This document shows, piece after piece, positions 15,445-23,159 of a stretch of DNA of 64,000 bases. Location of the stretch: assembly GCA_902762305.1 (NCBI GenBank), contig CACWNW010000005.1, positions 124,001-188,000 on the forward strand. Direction: 5' to 3'. The position numbers and the translations under genes were made by a program. The notes beneath the pieces were generated by a model. The model was not told the origin of the DNA. It did no database searches and worked only from the letters and a program-made list of their open reading frames with translations. The first letter of the stretch is position 1. Each line of letters begins with the position of its first letter. The stretch comes from Fibrobacter succinogenes. Lineage in GTDB: Bacteria; Fibrobacterota; Fibrobacteria; Fibrobacterales; Fibrobacteraceae.

Positions 15445-16170
15445 ATGGCTCGCAAATTCCTTCTCTGTTTTCACGATTTTAGTGTCTGGAATTTCCGGAA
15501 GGTGTTGCCGTACCTGCGGGACCTCAGGGCCCTGGCGGGTGCGCCGTTCTGCATCCTCGTGATTCCCGATACCGAAGGGGCGTCCGCCGAATCTGTCGCG
15601 GCGTTCCGCTCCGCCCTCGCCGAACTCAAGGCGGAGGGGTTCGAACTGTCGCTCCACGGCTACAAGCACAAGGCTGAATTCAGCCAGGGCCGCAGCTACA
15701 TGGGACTTTTCGGCATGACCGTGACCCACAGGGAGGCGGAATTCGCCGGGCTCAGCGAGTATGAATCCGGCCGCCTGCTCGATGCCGGTATCGAGGCCTG
15801 GAACGCCCTGTTCGAGGGTACGCCGGATGTTGGCCTCAAGCCCGCGGCGTTTGTGCCTCCGACATGGTACAGCAACAAGTTCCTGCCCTTGCAGGTGCGC
15901 CGCATGAAGATGCTCTACGAAGACCGTTTCTCGCTCACGACCGTGGGCGGCAGGCGCTACGCTTCGCCGGTCGCGAGCTTTGCGGGAGTACCCGAATTCC
16001 TGGTGAAGCCCGCGTTCAAGTTCGGCGAGCTGATGCTGGATGCGCCCTTCGGCACTCCGCGTATCGCGCTGCACCCGGTGGATTTCCCCGAGCGCGACGA
16101 CCAGGTGCGCGACCTCGTGCGCATTGCCCTGAGCAGCGGCCGTAAGCTGGTACGCTACGGCGACCTGTAA
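15445..16170 (+). CDS. DUF2334-type polysaccharide-deacetylase-like protein
   Basis: The 241-residue protein has no signal peptide. It shows the start of the NodB-like/DUF2334 fold: KFLLCFHDFSVWNF (the H-D pair), then KAEGFELSLHGYKHKAEF with LHGYxH, and a late GTPRIALHPVDF. These are the places where metal-binding His and Asp occur in carbohydrate esterase family 4-like enzymes, so removal of acetyl groups from a glycan is plausible. The substrate and whether it is active are unknown. It begins right behind a heptad-repeat element and is followed by the converging M23 gene. Confidence 0.65.
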   Translation: MARKFLLCFHDFSVWNFRKVLPYLRDLRALAGAPFCILVIPDTEGASAESVAAFRSALAELKAEGFELSLHGYKHKAEFSQGRSYMGLFGMTVTHREAEFAGLSEYESGRLLDAGIEAWNALFEGTPDVGLKPAAFVPPTWYSNKFLPLQVRRMKMLYEDRFSLTTVGGRRYASPVASFAGVPEFLVKPAFKFGELMLDAPFGTPRIALHPVDFPERDDQVRDLVRIALSSGRKLVRYGDL

Positions 16171-16194
16171 CAGTTTCAATAAAATAGAATGCGG

Positions 16195-18183
16195 CTACAT
16201 GCCCGGAACGGGGATGGTGTAGCTCGCCTTGTGCTTGGCTTCGTCTTCGATCTGGATGGTGATGTTCTCGCCCTCGTCGGGGAGCCTTTCGCCTTCCAGG
16301 ATGATTTCGCGCGGTTCGGAATCGTATTCGGCGGCAATCCATTTCTTGCCGGCCTTCACCGTGATGGCGTTCCCGTTTTCGACCCCGTTGTACTTGAACA
16401 GCAGGGGAATCTTGAGTGCCGGCTGGTGGACGCCTCCGATGATGGCGTTGTCCCAGTAGGGGAACCCGAGCGTCGGTACGTCGCGGTTGTCAATCGATGC
16501 GATGTCGCGGAGCTCGTTCGTGTTCGCGCAGCGCTTCTTGCCGCTGGTCTGCTTGCTGAAGATGAACCAGTTGCGGCTCGTCTCGCCGAGCCAGTAGAGC
16601 GGAGCTTTCGCCGTCTGCGCGTCTATGCAGACTTCCCATTTGCCGCTGAACTGCAGTCCCTTCGGGTGGAACTCGTAGAAGTTCAGGCTGTCGGTGATGT
16701 TCCTTGTGAAGGCGAGCACCGGGGTGCCGTCGTTCGTCTTTACCGCCATCCCGGACACCTTCTGCGAAATCTCGAAGTCTTCGTCCGCGACGGTCCAGCT
16801 GGCCGACGAGGCTCCCGGACGGAGTACTGTCATGTAGATGGTCTTCTCTTCGTTGCCCGTGCCGTAGATGATTTTCTCGGCGGCGGGGAATGTTTCGGCA
16901 ATCTTGCCCAGGAAAGTGAGCTTGTGGCCGAATACCTTGCAGAGGTTCGCGCTGAGCGTCTGCCCGTCCTTGGCGCGGGCCGCGAACGTGTAGCCGGAAT
17001 CGCAGCGGGTAAGGTCGAGCGCCGGCCTGGAGAGGTAGGTGATGAGCGGTGTCGTCTGGAAATGCTGTTTCGGGAAGTCGGCGTTGCCCTTGCAGTGCGA
17101 ATGCAGGGAGAACTTCTTCGTGGTGATGTTTCCCGCGTAGTCTTCCACTTCAAGCCGGTATTCGGACTGGGGCGGCAACTTGGCGTTTATGAAATGCCAG
17201 TCGCCCGCGGTATCTGCCTCTTCGGCCCATAGCAGCTCGTCGCGAATCCTGAGCTGCTTCGACATCGGGATGGTATCCTGCACCTTGCTGTAGATTTTCT
17301 CGTCGTAACGGAAGAGTTCGAGCCTCCGGATGGACATCGGGTTTTCCTTGGGTTCGCGGCTGTAGTCCACGATCTTGAAGGCGACATGCACGGGGGCGTC
17401 GTTCTGGAAATTGTTCTTGATGGGCGTGACGACGCATTTCTTGTCGAGCGCTTCCGTGGAGGTGAACGCGACATCGTCCTTGTACAGGGCCGCCGCCGCG
17501 ACGACCTGCGGGGCGATGGTGTCCAGGCAGAGCGCGCCTTCGCCGCAGGGGGAGAGCGCCTTGTTGTCGGCGGTGCGGACTTCGAGGTGCAGGTGCGGGT
17601 TGCCGATTCCCGTACTACCGGCGAACGAGAGCGTGTCGCCTTTCTTGAACGAAACTTTCGGTGAAATCGAGATGTCGTTCTTCTTGCTGTCGTACATTTT
17701 TTTGTATACGATTTCATCTACGGCGGGGCTGAAACTGCTCTGGTGGGCGAATACCCACGTCTTGCCGCTTGCGCCCTTGAAGAAGAGAACCTTGCCGTAG
17801 CCGAAGGGCGATGTCTTCACTTCGCTTATCACGCCGTCTTCGGGGGCGTAGACGACCCAGCCTTCTTCCATTTGTGTGGAATAGTCGATACCCAGGTGGT
17901 ATCGCGTGCCGCGGTTCTCGCCGAAACTCGATGTGAGGTAGGCGTCGCGCCCGAATGGGCTGTACGAGAACGGCTTACTGCCGGTCTGTTCCGTGTTGCT
18001 TTCTTTTGCCGTGGCTGCTCCCGCGCTGGGCGTGATTCCCTTCGCTGCGAGGCAGTCCTCGTAGGCGAAGGCGTCCATGGTAACTTCGTTGCATTCTTCT
18101 GCGAAGGTGGTCGTGCCCGCTAACAGGGCAAACAGTAACGCGCTCCCAGCGGTACCGATGAGTTTGTTTGAATTCTTCTTCAT
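16195..18183 (-). CDS. Secreted M23 metallopeptidase (LytM-type) with long C-terminal region
   Basis: The 662-residue exported protein has a signal peptide (residues 1-28, cleaved after TTTFA) and an M23 domain at about 70-205. The zinc ligands are all present: His96 and Asp100 in HLGIDYS, and the HLHLE motif (His197, His199), with His147 in FAHQSS. M23 enzymes cut peptidoglycan cross-links or other peptides in the periplasm. Residues 210-662 are beta-rich (SIRRLELFRYDEKIYS, EYRLEVEDYAGNITTKKFSL) and unrecognised; they resemble immunoglobulin-like repeats. The Cys-rich segment just after the signal (ECNEVTMDAFAYEDC) may form a disulfide. The tRNA-Ala terminator lies upstream of it on the same strand. 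Confidence 0.85.
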   Translation of the reverse strand: MKKNSNKLIGTAGSALLFALLAGTTTFAEECNEVTMDAFAYEDCLAAKGITPSAGAATAKESNTEQTGSKPFSYSPFGRDAYLTSSFGENRGTRYHLGIDYSTQMEEGWVVYAPEDGVISEVKTSPFGYGKVLFFKGASGKTWVFAHQSSFSPAVDEIVYKKMYDSKKNDISISPKVSFKKGDTLSFAGSTGIGNPHLHLEVRTADNKALSPCGEGALCLDTIAPQVVAAAALYKDDVAFTSTEALDKKCVVTPIKNNFQNDAPVHVAFKIVDYSREPKENPMSIRRLELFRYDEKIYSKVQDTIPMSKQLRIRDELLWAEEADTAGDWHFINAKLPPQSEYRLEVEDYAGNITTKKFSLHSHCKGNADFPKQHFQTTPLITYLSRPALDLTRCDSGYTFAARAKDGQTLSANLCKVFGHKLTFLGKIAETFPAAEKIIYGTGNEEKTIYMTVLRPGASSASWTVADEDFEISQKVSGMAVKTNDGTPVLAFTRNITDSLNFYEFHPKGLQFSGKWEVCIDAQTAKAPLYWLGETSRNWFIFSKQTSGKKRCANTNELRDIASIDNRDVPTLGFPYWDNAIIGGVHQPALKIPLLFKYNGVENGNAITVKAGKKWIAAEYDSEPREIILEGERLPDEGENITIQIEDEAKHKASYTIPVPGM

Positions 18184-18251
18184 GCGTTAAAAATACAAAA
18201 ATCTTACAGCAGCACGAAGTTTGTTCTGCCGAAACACCTGTCGAACGGGCA

Positions 18252-18284
18252 TAAAAAAAGACCCGCTTTTTAGCGAGTCTTTTT
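18252..18284 (-). terminator. Terminator downstream of tRNA-Ala
   Basis: On the minus strand AGACTCGC-TAAAAA-GCGGGTCT (8 bp with a wobble) is followed by TTTTTTT, just 3 bases past the tRNA 3' end. It also has T-rich sequence on the other strand and may work in both directions. It separates the tRNA from the M23 gene. Confidence 0.8.
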
Positions 18285-18286
18285 CG

Positions 18287-18359
18287 TGGAGCTAAGGAGA
18301 GTCGAACTCCTGACCTCCTGCATGCCATGCAGGCGCTCTACCAACTGAGCTATAACCCC
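18287..18359 (-). tRNA. tRNA-Ala (anticodon GGC)
   Basis: The minus strand folds into a complete cloverleaf of 73 nt: acceptor GGGGTTA with TAGCTCC (two G-U pairs), D arm GCTC-AGTTGGTAGA-GCG, anticodon arm CCTGC-ATGGCAT-GCAGG with GGC at 34-36, variable loop AGGTC, and T arm AGGAG-TTCGACT-CTCCT. The discriminator base is A; the 3' CCA is not encoded (CGA follows), so it must be added by the nucleotidyltransferase. Confidence 0.95.
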
Positions 18360-18429
18360 GAAAGGTGCACCAAATATAGAATAAAAAATGGGCGTGTCAA
18401 GGGAAATTTTGAAAAAAAATATAAAAAAA

Positions 18430-18535
18430 GGTCACTGGTCATTAGTCAATGGTCACTGGCTCTAGAAAAAGGGGCCGAAGACCCAAATTGCAGAACTAAT
18501 GACTAATAACTAATGACCAATAACCAATAACTAAT
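18430..18535. repeat. Inverted repeat built from 7-base tandem units (copy 2)
   Basis: Six units in register at 18494-18535 (aactaat, gactaat, aactaat, gaccaat, aaccaat, aactaat) face four units of reverse polarity at 18430-18457 (ggtcact, ggtcatt, agtcaat, ggtcact), around a 36-base spacer. The arms are partly complementary. The right arm touches the stop codon of the cyclophilin gene (its TAA complement is at 18535-18537). It sits between that gene and tRNA-Ala, both on the minus strand. Confidence 0.75.
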
Positions 18536-19077
18536 TACGCCTTCTCGATGGTCACGGACTCGATAATCACGTCTTCGTAGGGGGCGTCGCGGCGGTCCGT
18601 CTTTACGTTTGCGATTTCGTCGAGCACGTCAAAGCCTTCGTAGAGCTGGCCGAACACGGAGTAACCGTCGGCCGGGCCGCCGTTGGCGGGGTGGTCCAGG
18701 AAGTGGACGTCGTCGCCGTGGACAATGAAGAACTGGCTGCCGATGGAGTTCGGCATGGCGGTCTTTGCCCAGCTGAGGGCGCCGCGCATGTGGGTGAGGC
18801 ACGGGTCGTACTTGTCGCCGATGGTGGTGCCCGGGCCCTTGGCGGAGTGTCCGCCGGTACCGTTCCTGCGGGTGAAGTCGCCGCCCTGGATCATGAACCC
18901 GCTGATGATGCGGTGGAAGGGGGCGCCGTCGTACTTGCCCTGCTTGGCGAGTTCGATGAAGTTCGTGGCGCATTCGCCCACGCGTTCTTCGAAGAGGCGG
19001 AGCTTCATGGTACCGTGGTTGGTTTTCATGATGGCGATGGTTTCGCCTGCCTGCGGTTTGTCGAGCTGGTTGAACAT
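18535..19077 (-). CDS. Peptidyl-prolyl cis-trans isomerase, cyclophilin type
   Basis: The 180-residue protein is a cyclophilin, catalysing cis-trans isomerisation of prolyl bonds. Core motifs: FHRIISGFMIQGGDFTRRNGTGG with the catalytic FHR and the QxGD segment, LSWAKTAMPNSIGSQFFI, and YSVFGQLYEGFDVLDEI. No signal peptide, so it should be cytoplasmic. The start at 19077 (MFNQLDKPQ) is supported by AGGAG 7-11 bases upstream; the longer in-frame extension to 19209 would add 44 unrelated residues. PpiA/PpiB cannot be told apart here. Its 3' end abuts heptad repeat copy 2 and its 5' side faces copy 3. Confidence 0.9.
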   Translation of the reverse strand: MFNQLDKPQAGETIAIMKTNHGTMKLRLFEERVGECATNFIELAKQGKYDGAPFHRIISGFMIQGGDFTRRNGTGGHSAKGPGTTIGDKYDPCLTHMRGALSWAKTAMPNSIGSQFFIVHGDDVHFLDHPANGGPADGYSVFGQLYEGFDVLDEIANVKTDRRDAPYEDVIIESVTIEKA

Positions 19078-19215
19078 AAAAATCTCCTGTAAAGGCCGGA
19101 TTCCGCCCGGGAATCCGGATGTTGGGTTTCTTGGGACATATATACAAATATCATGGGCTATTAAAAACGCCCTATGGCGAAAAATCGCAAAAAATGCTAG
19201 ATTAAACAAAAAAGG

Positions 19216-19299
19216 AGTTCTTAGTTCAGAGTTACCGAGGCCACTTCGTGGCAGTTACTAGTAACTAGGAACTAGTAACTATTAACTGCGGCGTAGCCG
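19216..19299. repeat. Inverted repeat built from 7-base tandem units (copy 3)
   Basis: Left arm units agttctt, agttcag, agttacc (19216-19236), then a small hairpin GCCAC-TTC-GTGGC (19239-19251), then right-arm units in the opposite polarity: aactagg, aactagt, aactatt, aactgcg (19263-19290). A further 5-bp hairpin GCGGC-GTA-GCCGC (19287-19299) ends 9 bases before the pyrR ATG. It lies between divergent cyclophilin and pyrR genes, so it forms the pyrR leader. Confidence 0.75.
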
Positions 19300-19308
19300 C
19301 GAGAAGAT

Positions 19309-19869
19309 ATGAAAGACAACTGCAAACGTATTCAGGAACTGCTTTCCGCACAGGCCATGGAGTTCGCTCTCGATGAAATGGCCGCGAAAATTGCGAAAAT
19401 GCATCCTTCCGCCGAGAACCTGATTGTTCTCGGCATGGCGAGCCGCGGTATTCCGCTGGCAAAGAAACTGACCGAAAGGCTTTCGCAGAAGTTCGGCAAG
19501 CCTATCGAGATGGGCTGCCTCGACGCGACATTCTACCGCGACGATTTCCACTACCGCAAGAAGACGGCTTCCACCGAGATGCGCTTCACCGAGATGCCCG
19601 CGACTGTCGAGGGCAAGACGGTCATCCTCGTCGACGACGTGCTCTACACGGGCCGCTCGGTTCGTGCCGCCATGCAGGCCATCCTCGACCTCGGTCGCCC
19701 TGCCGCCATCCGCCTCTGCGTGCTGGTGGACCGCGGGCACCGCGAACTCCCGATTGCGCCGGACTGCGTGGGCCTCACGGTAGAGACCGCGCAGAACCAG
19801 GAAGTACGCGTGATGATAGAACCTATTGACAACGAAAATTCAGTTTACCTCGTAGAAGTGGAGGCTTAG
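19309..19869 (+). CDS. pyrR: PyrR-type uracil phosphoribosyltransferase/regulator
   Basis: The 186-residue protein is a type I phosphoribosyltransferase. The PRPP loop reads VILVDDVLYTGRSVRAAMQAI, as in PyrR, with preceding MASRGIPLAKKL and the later CVLVDRGHRELPI, a PyrR hallmark. PyrR makes UMP from uracil and PRPP and in many bacteria controls pyr mRNA by attenuation. pyrB follows after one base, so the pair is coupled. The ribosome-binding site (GAGAAG) is weak and is preceded by a hairpin of repeat copy 3; this might couple leader folding to expression, but I see no PyrR binding loop I can name. Confidence 0.9.
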   Translation: MKDNCKRIQELLSAQAMEFALDEMAAKIAKMHPSAENLIVLGMASRGIPLAKKLTERLSQKFGKPIEMGCLDATFYRDDFHYRKKTASTEMRFTEMPATVEGKTVILVDDVLYTGRSVRAAMQAILDLGRPAAIRLCVLVDRGHRELPIAPDCVGLTVETAQNQEVRVMIEPIDNENSVYLVEVEA

Positions 19870-19870
19870 C

Positions 19871-20806
19871 TTGAGCGCCCTTGAGATTAAACACCTGTTC
19901 GGGCTGCGCGGAGTATCCAAGCACGATATCCGCCTGATTCTCGACAATGCAAAACAGTTCCGTGAAATTCTGGAACGCCCCGTGAAGAAGGTCCCGAGCC
20001 TGCGCGGCATGACGGTCGTGAACCTGTTCTTCGAGAACAGCACCCGCACCCGCACTAGCTTCGAACTCGCCGAGAAGCGACTCTCCGCCGATACGGTGAA
20101 CTTCACGAGTTCCAACTCCAGTGTGAAGAAGGGCGAAACGCTCGTCGATACGCTCCGTAACATCGAGGCGATGAAGATCGACATCGTGGTCGTTCGCCAC
20201 AAGGGGACGGGAGTCCCGAAGTTCCTCGCCGACAACAGCGACGCGATTATCGTGAACGCGGGCGACGGTGCGCACGAGCACCCCACGCAGGCGCTGCTCG
20301 ACATGCTCACTATCGAAGAAAAACTTGGAACCCTCGAAGGCAAGAACGTGACCATCGTGGGCGATATCCGCCACAGCCGCGTGGCCCGCAGTAACCTCTG
20401 GGGCATGACGACGATGGGTGCGCACGTGACGCTCTGCGGACCGAGCACCCTGGTCCCGCGCAATACCGAACTTATGGACAAGGTAACGTGGGAATCCGAC
20501 GTGAAGAAGGCCGTGAAGAACGCCGACGCCATTATCGCGCTCCGCCTGCAAAAAGAACGCATGGACGATGCTCTTTTGCCCAGCATGCGCGAATACCGCA
20601 ACACCTTCGGCATCACCCACGAGCTGCTGGAATGCGCGAAGGACAAGGTGCTCATTATGCATCCGGGTCCCATCAACCGCGGTGTCGAACTCGATAGCGA
20701 AATCGCCGATGGCGAGAATTCCGTCATCTTGAACCAGGTGACAAACGGAGTGGCCGTGCGTATGGCCGTGCTTTACCTTTTGGCTGGAGGCCGTGCAAAT
20801 GCCTAA
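19871..20806 (+). CDS. pyrB: Aspartate carbamoyltransferase, catalytic chain
   Basis: The 311-residue enzyme makes carbamoyl aspartate from carbamoyl phosphate and aspartate, the second step of pyrimidine synthesis. The carbamoyl-phosphate loop reads FFENSTRTRTSFE, followed by GETLVDTLRNIEAM, GDGAHEHPTQALLDMLTI, VGDIRHSRVARSN and HPGPINRGVELDSE. It starts with TTG at 19871, one base after the pyrR stop; GGAGG is upstream. Its 3' end overlaps the next gene by 8 bases. No regulatory chain gene (pyrI) is seen; the pseudo-dihydroorotase downstream fits the class of ATCases that need such a partner. Confidence 0.96.
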   Translation: MSALEIKHLFGLRGVSKHDIRLILDNAKQFREILERPVKKVPSLRGMTVVNLFFENSTRTRTSFELAEKRLSADTVNFTSSNSSVKKGETLVDTLRNIEAMKIDIVVVRHKGTGVPKFLADNSDAIIVNAGDGAHEHPTQALLDMLTIEEKLGTLEGKNVTIVGDIRHSRVARSNLWGMTTMGAHVTLCGPSTLVPRNTELMDKVTWESDVKKAVKNADAIIALRLQKERMDDALLPSMREYRNTFGITHELLECAKDKVLIMHPGPINRGVELDSEIADGENSVILNQVTNGVAVRMAVLYLLAGGRANA

Positions 20807-22046
20807 TATGGTTTTGAACAACGTTCGCCCGTTCGTGGACGGGAAGTTCGGTGAACCGACGAAAATGTGCCTTGTCGATGGAAAGTGGGCCGACAGCGCT
20901 CCCGAAGGTACACCCGAATTCGACGCGAAGGGCGCGCTTGCGCTCCCCGCGCTCTTCGGCCTCGGTCTCGATTTTAAGGAACCCCTGCGTGACGACATCT
21001 ACACGTTCAAGGATGGCGTGAGTGCCATGCGCCGCGGCGGGTTCTTCGGCGGGCTTTACGAAAGCTCCGCGAACCCGATTGACGATTCGCAGAAGCTCAC
21101 CGCGATGCAGCAGCTGGCTTCGAAGTCCGGTCTCGAGTTCGCGTTCCTCGGCGCCTTCAGCATGGGTTACCAGTGCAAAGATTTGGCCGAGATGATGGAA
21201 CTTGCGCAGGGCGGCGCCGTCGGCTTCGGCGACGGCAACCAGGACGCTTCCCGCACGCGCTTCTTGCGCCTTGCGATGGAATACGGTTCCATGACGGGCA
21301 AGCGCTTCTTCTTCATGCCGCTCGACGATTCGCTGCGCCACCACGGGCTCGTGCACGAGGGCTGCTATTCCGACACGCTCGGCATGAAGGGCATTCCGCG
21401 TATCGCAGAAACTATCGCCGCCTTCAGGATTCTCGAAATGGCACGCTTCCTCAAGGTTCCGGTGCATTTTAAACAAGTTAGCTGTGGCGAGACGCTTAAG
21501 CTCGTCGAGACCGCGCGCGCCCAGGGCGTCGATGTCACATGCGATGTGGATATCTACCACCTGCTCCTGGACGATAGTTGCCTGTTCGACCTTGATTCGC
21601 ATTGCAATGTGCCCATGCCGTTCCGTTCCGCTGAAGACCGCGAGGCCTTGTGGAAGGGGCTCGAATCGGAAACCGTGAAAGCGATTAGCGTGAACCACGA
21701 CCCGGTGCTCAGGCAGGACAAGGAAGTGAACTTCGAGGATGCGGTGCCGGGAGCGGTTTCTTTGGAAGTCGCGCTCGGGGCCATCTGGAAACCGCTCAGC
21801 GGGCGGCTCGGCGCCGCACGCGCGGTGGAACTGCTTTCCACCGCCCCAGCACAGCTTGCGGGCGTGGAACCTGCGGCTCTCCGCAAGGGTGGACAGGCGA
21901 GCCTAGTCCTCCTCGACCAGGACCGCCCGACGAAGGTCGTTCCCGCCATGTTCGCGGGCAAGACCCGCAATACTCCGCTCCTCGGCAAGGAACTGCCGTC
22001 TTCCATTGTCGCCTCCTATATCAACGGGGTGTGGACCGAGGTGTAG
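20799..22046 (+). CDS. Dihydroorotase-like protein without its zinc site (PyrX-like)
   Basis: The 415-residue protein has the overall plan of dihydroorotase (amidohydrolase fold) but has lost the metal ligands. Where active enzymes have DxHxHxRxP, it reads LFGLGLDFKEP (G56 and D58 in place of the two His). The H-V-S-T segment is QVSCGETLKLV (Gln for His), and the ATDHAPH segment is SVNHDPV (Asn for Asp). PyrX of Pseudomonas is an inactive homologue required to assemble the ATCase complex; direct coupling to pyrB (8-base overlap) fits that role. ATG 20799 is chosen over GTG 20793 because GGAGG (20786-20790) is then at a proper distance. An active dihydroorotase must be encoded elsewhere. Confidence 0.85.
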   Translation: MPNMVLNNVRPFVDGKFGEPTKMCLVDGKWADSAPEGTPEFDAKGALALPALFGLGLDFKEPLRDDIYTFKDGVSAMRRGGFFGGLYESSANPIDDSQKLTAMQQLASKSGLEFAFLGAFSMGYQCKDLAEMMELAQGGAVGFGDGNQDASRTRFLRLAMEYGSMTGKRFFFMPLDDSLRHHGLVHEGCYSDTLGMKGIPRIAETIAAFRILEMARFLKVPVHFKQVSCGETLKLVETARAQGVDVTCDVDIYHLLLDDSCLFDLDSHCNVPMPFRSAEDREALWKGLESETVKAISVNHDPVLRQDKEVNFEDAVPGAVSLEVALGAIWKPLSGRLGAARAVELLSTAPAQLAGVEPAALRKGGQASLVLLDQDRPTKVVPAMFAGKTRNTPLLGKELPSSIVASYINGVWTEV

Positions 22047-22049
22047 CCC

Positions 22050-23069
22050 GTGATACTGCCTTATCAGTTAGCGTGGATCGTCGGCCTTATTCTGCTGGGA
22101 CTGCTGCTTGTAGTCCTGGTCGAAATACATCGGTCGAATTACCGTCGCGAGCACGAAGAAATGTTCGGGACAAAGGAATTCGACACGAAGGTGGCGCTTT
22201 ACGACTTGACTCCTAAGGAAATCAGGACCCTCGAGAAACTGGTCCGTGCTTCCAAGTTCGAGAACAAGGACGCTGTTCTCAATTCTTCGCACCTGTTCGA
22301 GGCCGCGGTCTTTGACTTTTACGAAATGCGCGTTGTCGACACGATTCGCGACGAGACTCTCGATGCGGTATCGCGCCTGCGCCAGAAGCTCGGGTTCGAT
22401 GCGTCGAATCCGCTCACCGTAATCGTGAGTACGCGCCAGTTCAATATCGGGAACAGGGTCGACCTGCTCCTGGACGGTGTAAGTAAATTAAAACATTCCG
22501 AAATCATTTCGCAGAAGGAAAAGATTTGGAAGGTTTCCTACGACGACAGCTTCGGCCCCGGTAGCGCCTATGTGGGCAAGGATGTGCGCGTCCGCTGGAC
22601 CCGTCCTGAGGATGCGGTCTATTCCACGAACGTGCGCGTTTTTGCGAGTGAACCTGGACGGCTGGTCCTTCGCCATTCCCAGCAGCTCGACAAGCAGCAG
22701 CTGCGCCGTTGGCTGCGTGAAGTCGTGAATTTCCCGGTCGAAGCCGTCTTTGCGGACGGCAGCACCTGCCAAGGTGTGCTGTACGACCTTTCTGCCGGCG
22801 GTATCCTCATCGGGCTGCCGATAGAATGCGAAAGCGGGTTGCACATCCGTATCAAGTTCGATCTCCCGAGCTTCGGTCCCGAAGACGTGGAAATTGAGAT
22901 TTTGCGCAATTTGGGCCATAAAAACCCCGATTTCCCCGAATATTTCTCCACGACAGCCTCGTTCAGCGGCGCCTTCGGGTGGACCCAGGAACGTGTTCTG
23001 CAGTACATATTCGAGGTCAACAAGAAAAAAAAGGCCAATGAAACCGCAAAAAATACGCTAACTAGTTAA
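22050..23069 (+). CDS. PilZ-domain (YcgR-like) c-di-GMP effector, membrane anchored
   Basis: The 339-residue protein starts with GTG at 22050, 3 bases after the previous stop. A membrane span (about residues 8-24) is followed by a charged helical segment, a YcgR-N-like beta domain (about 140-220), and a C-terminal PilZ domain (about 220-320). c-di-GMP binding residues look intact: RRWLR (RxxxR, just before the domain) and DLSAGGILIGLP (D/NxSxxG). PilZ proteins transmit c-di-GMP levels to pili, motility or polysaccharide. The gene sits just ahead of the pilM-Q promoter, so control of the pilus is plausible. Confidence 0.8.
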   Translation: MILPYQLAWIVGLILLGLLLVVLVEIHRSNYRREHEEMFGTKEFDTKVALYDLTPKEIRTLEKLVRASKFENKDAVLNSSHLFEAAVFDFYEMRVVDTIRDETLDAVSRLRQKLGFDASNPLTVIVSTRQFNIGNRVDLLLDGVSKLKHSEIISQKEKIWKVSYDDSFGPGSAYVGKDVRVRWTRPEDAVYSTNVRVFASEPGRLVLRHSQQLDKQQLRRWLREVVNFPVEAVFADGSTCQGVLYDLSAGGILIGLPIECESGLHIRIKFDLPSFGPEDVEIEILRNLGHKNPDFPEYFSTTASFSGAFGWTQERVLQYIFEVNKKKKANETAKNTLTS

Positions 23070-23097
23070 TTTTCAATGACTTAGGTGCATTTTCCGC

Positions 23098-23126
23098 TTG
23101 ACATTTCTCTTTTATAAAGGTAGAAT
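23098..23126 (+). promoter_or_regulatory. Promoter of the pilM-pilQ operon
   Basis: Perfect TTGACA (23098-23103), 17 bases, then TAGAAT (23121-23126). The expected start near 23133 leaves a 27-base leader with GGAG (23149-23152) before the TTG of pilM. It is one of the two best sigma70-type promoters in the window. Confidence 0.75.
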
Positions 23127-23159
23127 TAAGGTAGTACAGTTTCCGATCGGAGTTATACT

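Noticed and set aside
18535-19209. Longer cyclophilin start at 19209
   Set aside because: The 44 added residues cover the promoter region and the start at 19077 has AGGAG at the right distance.
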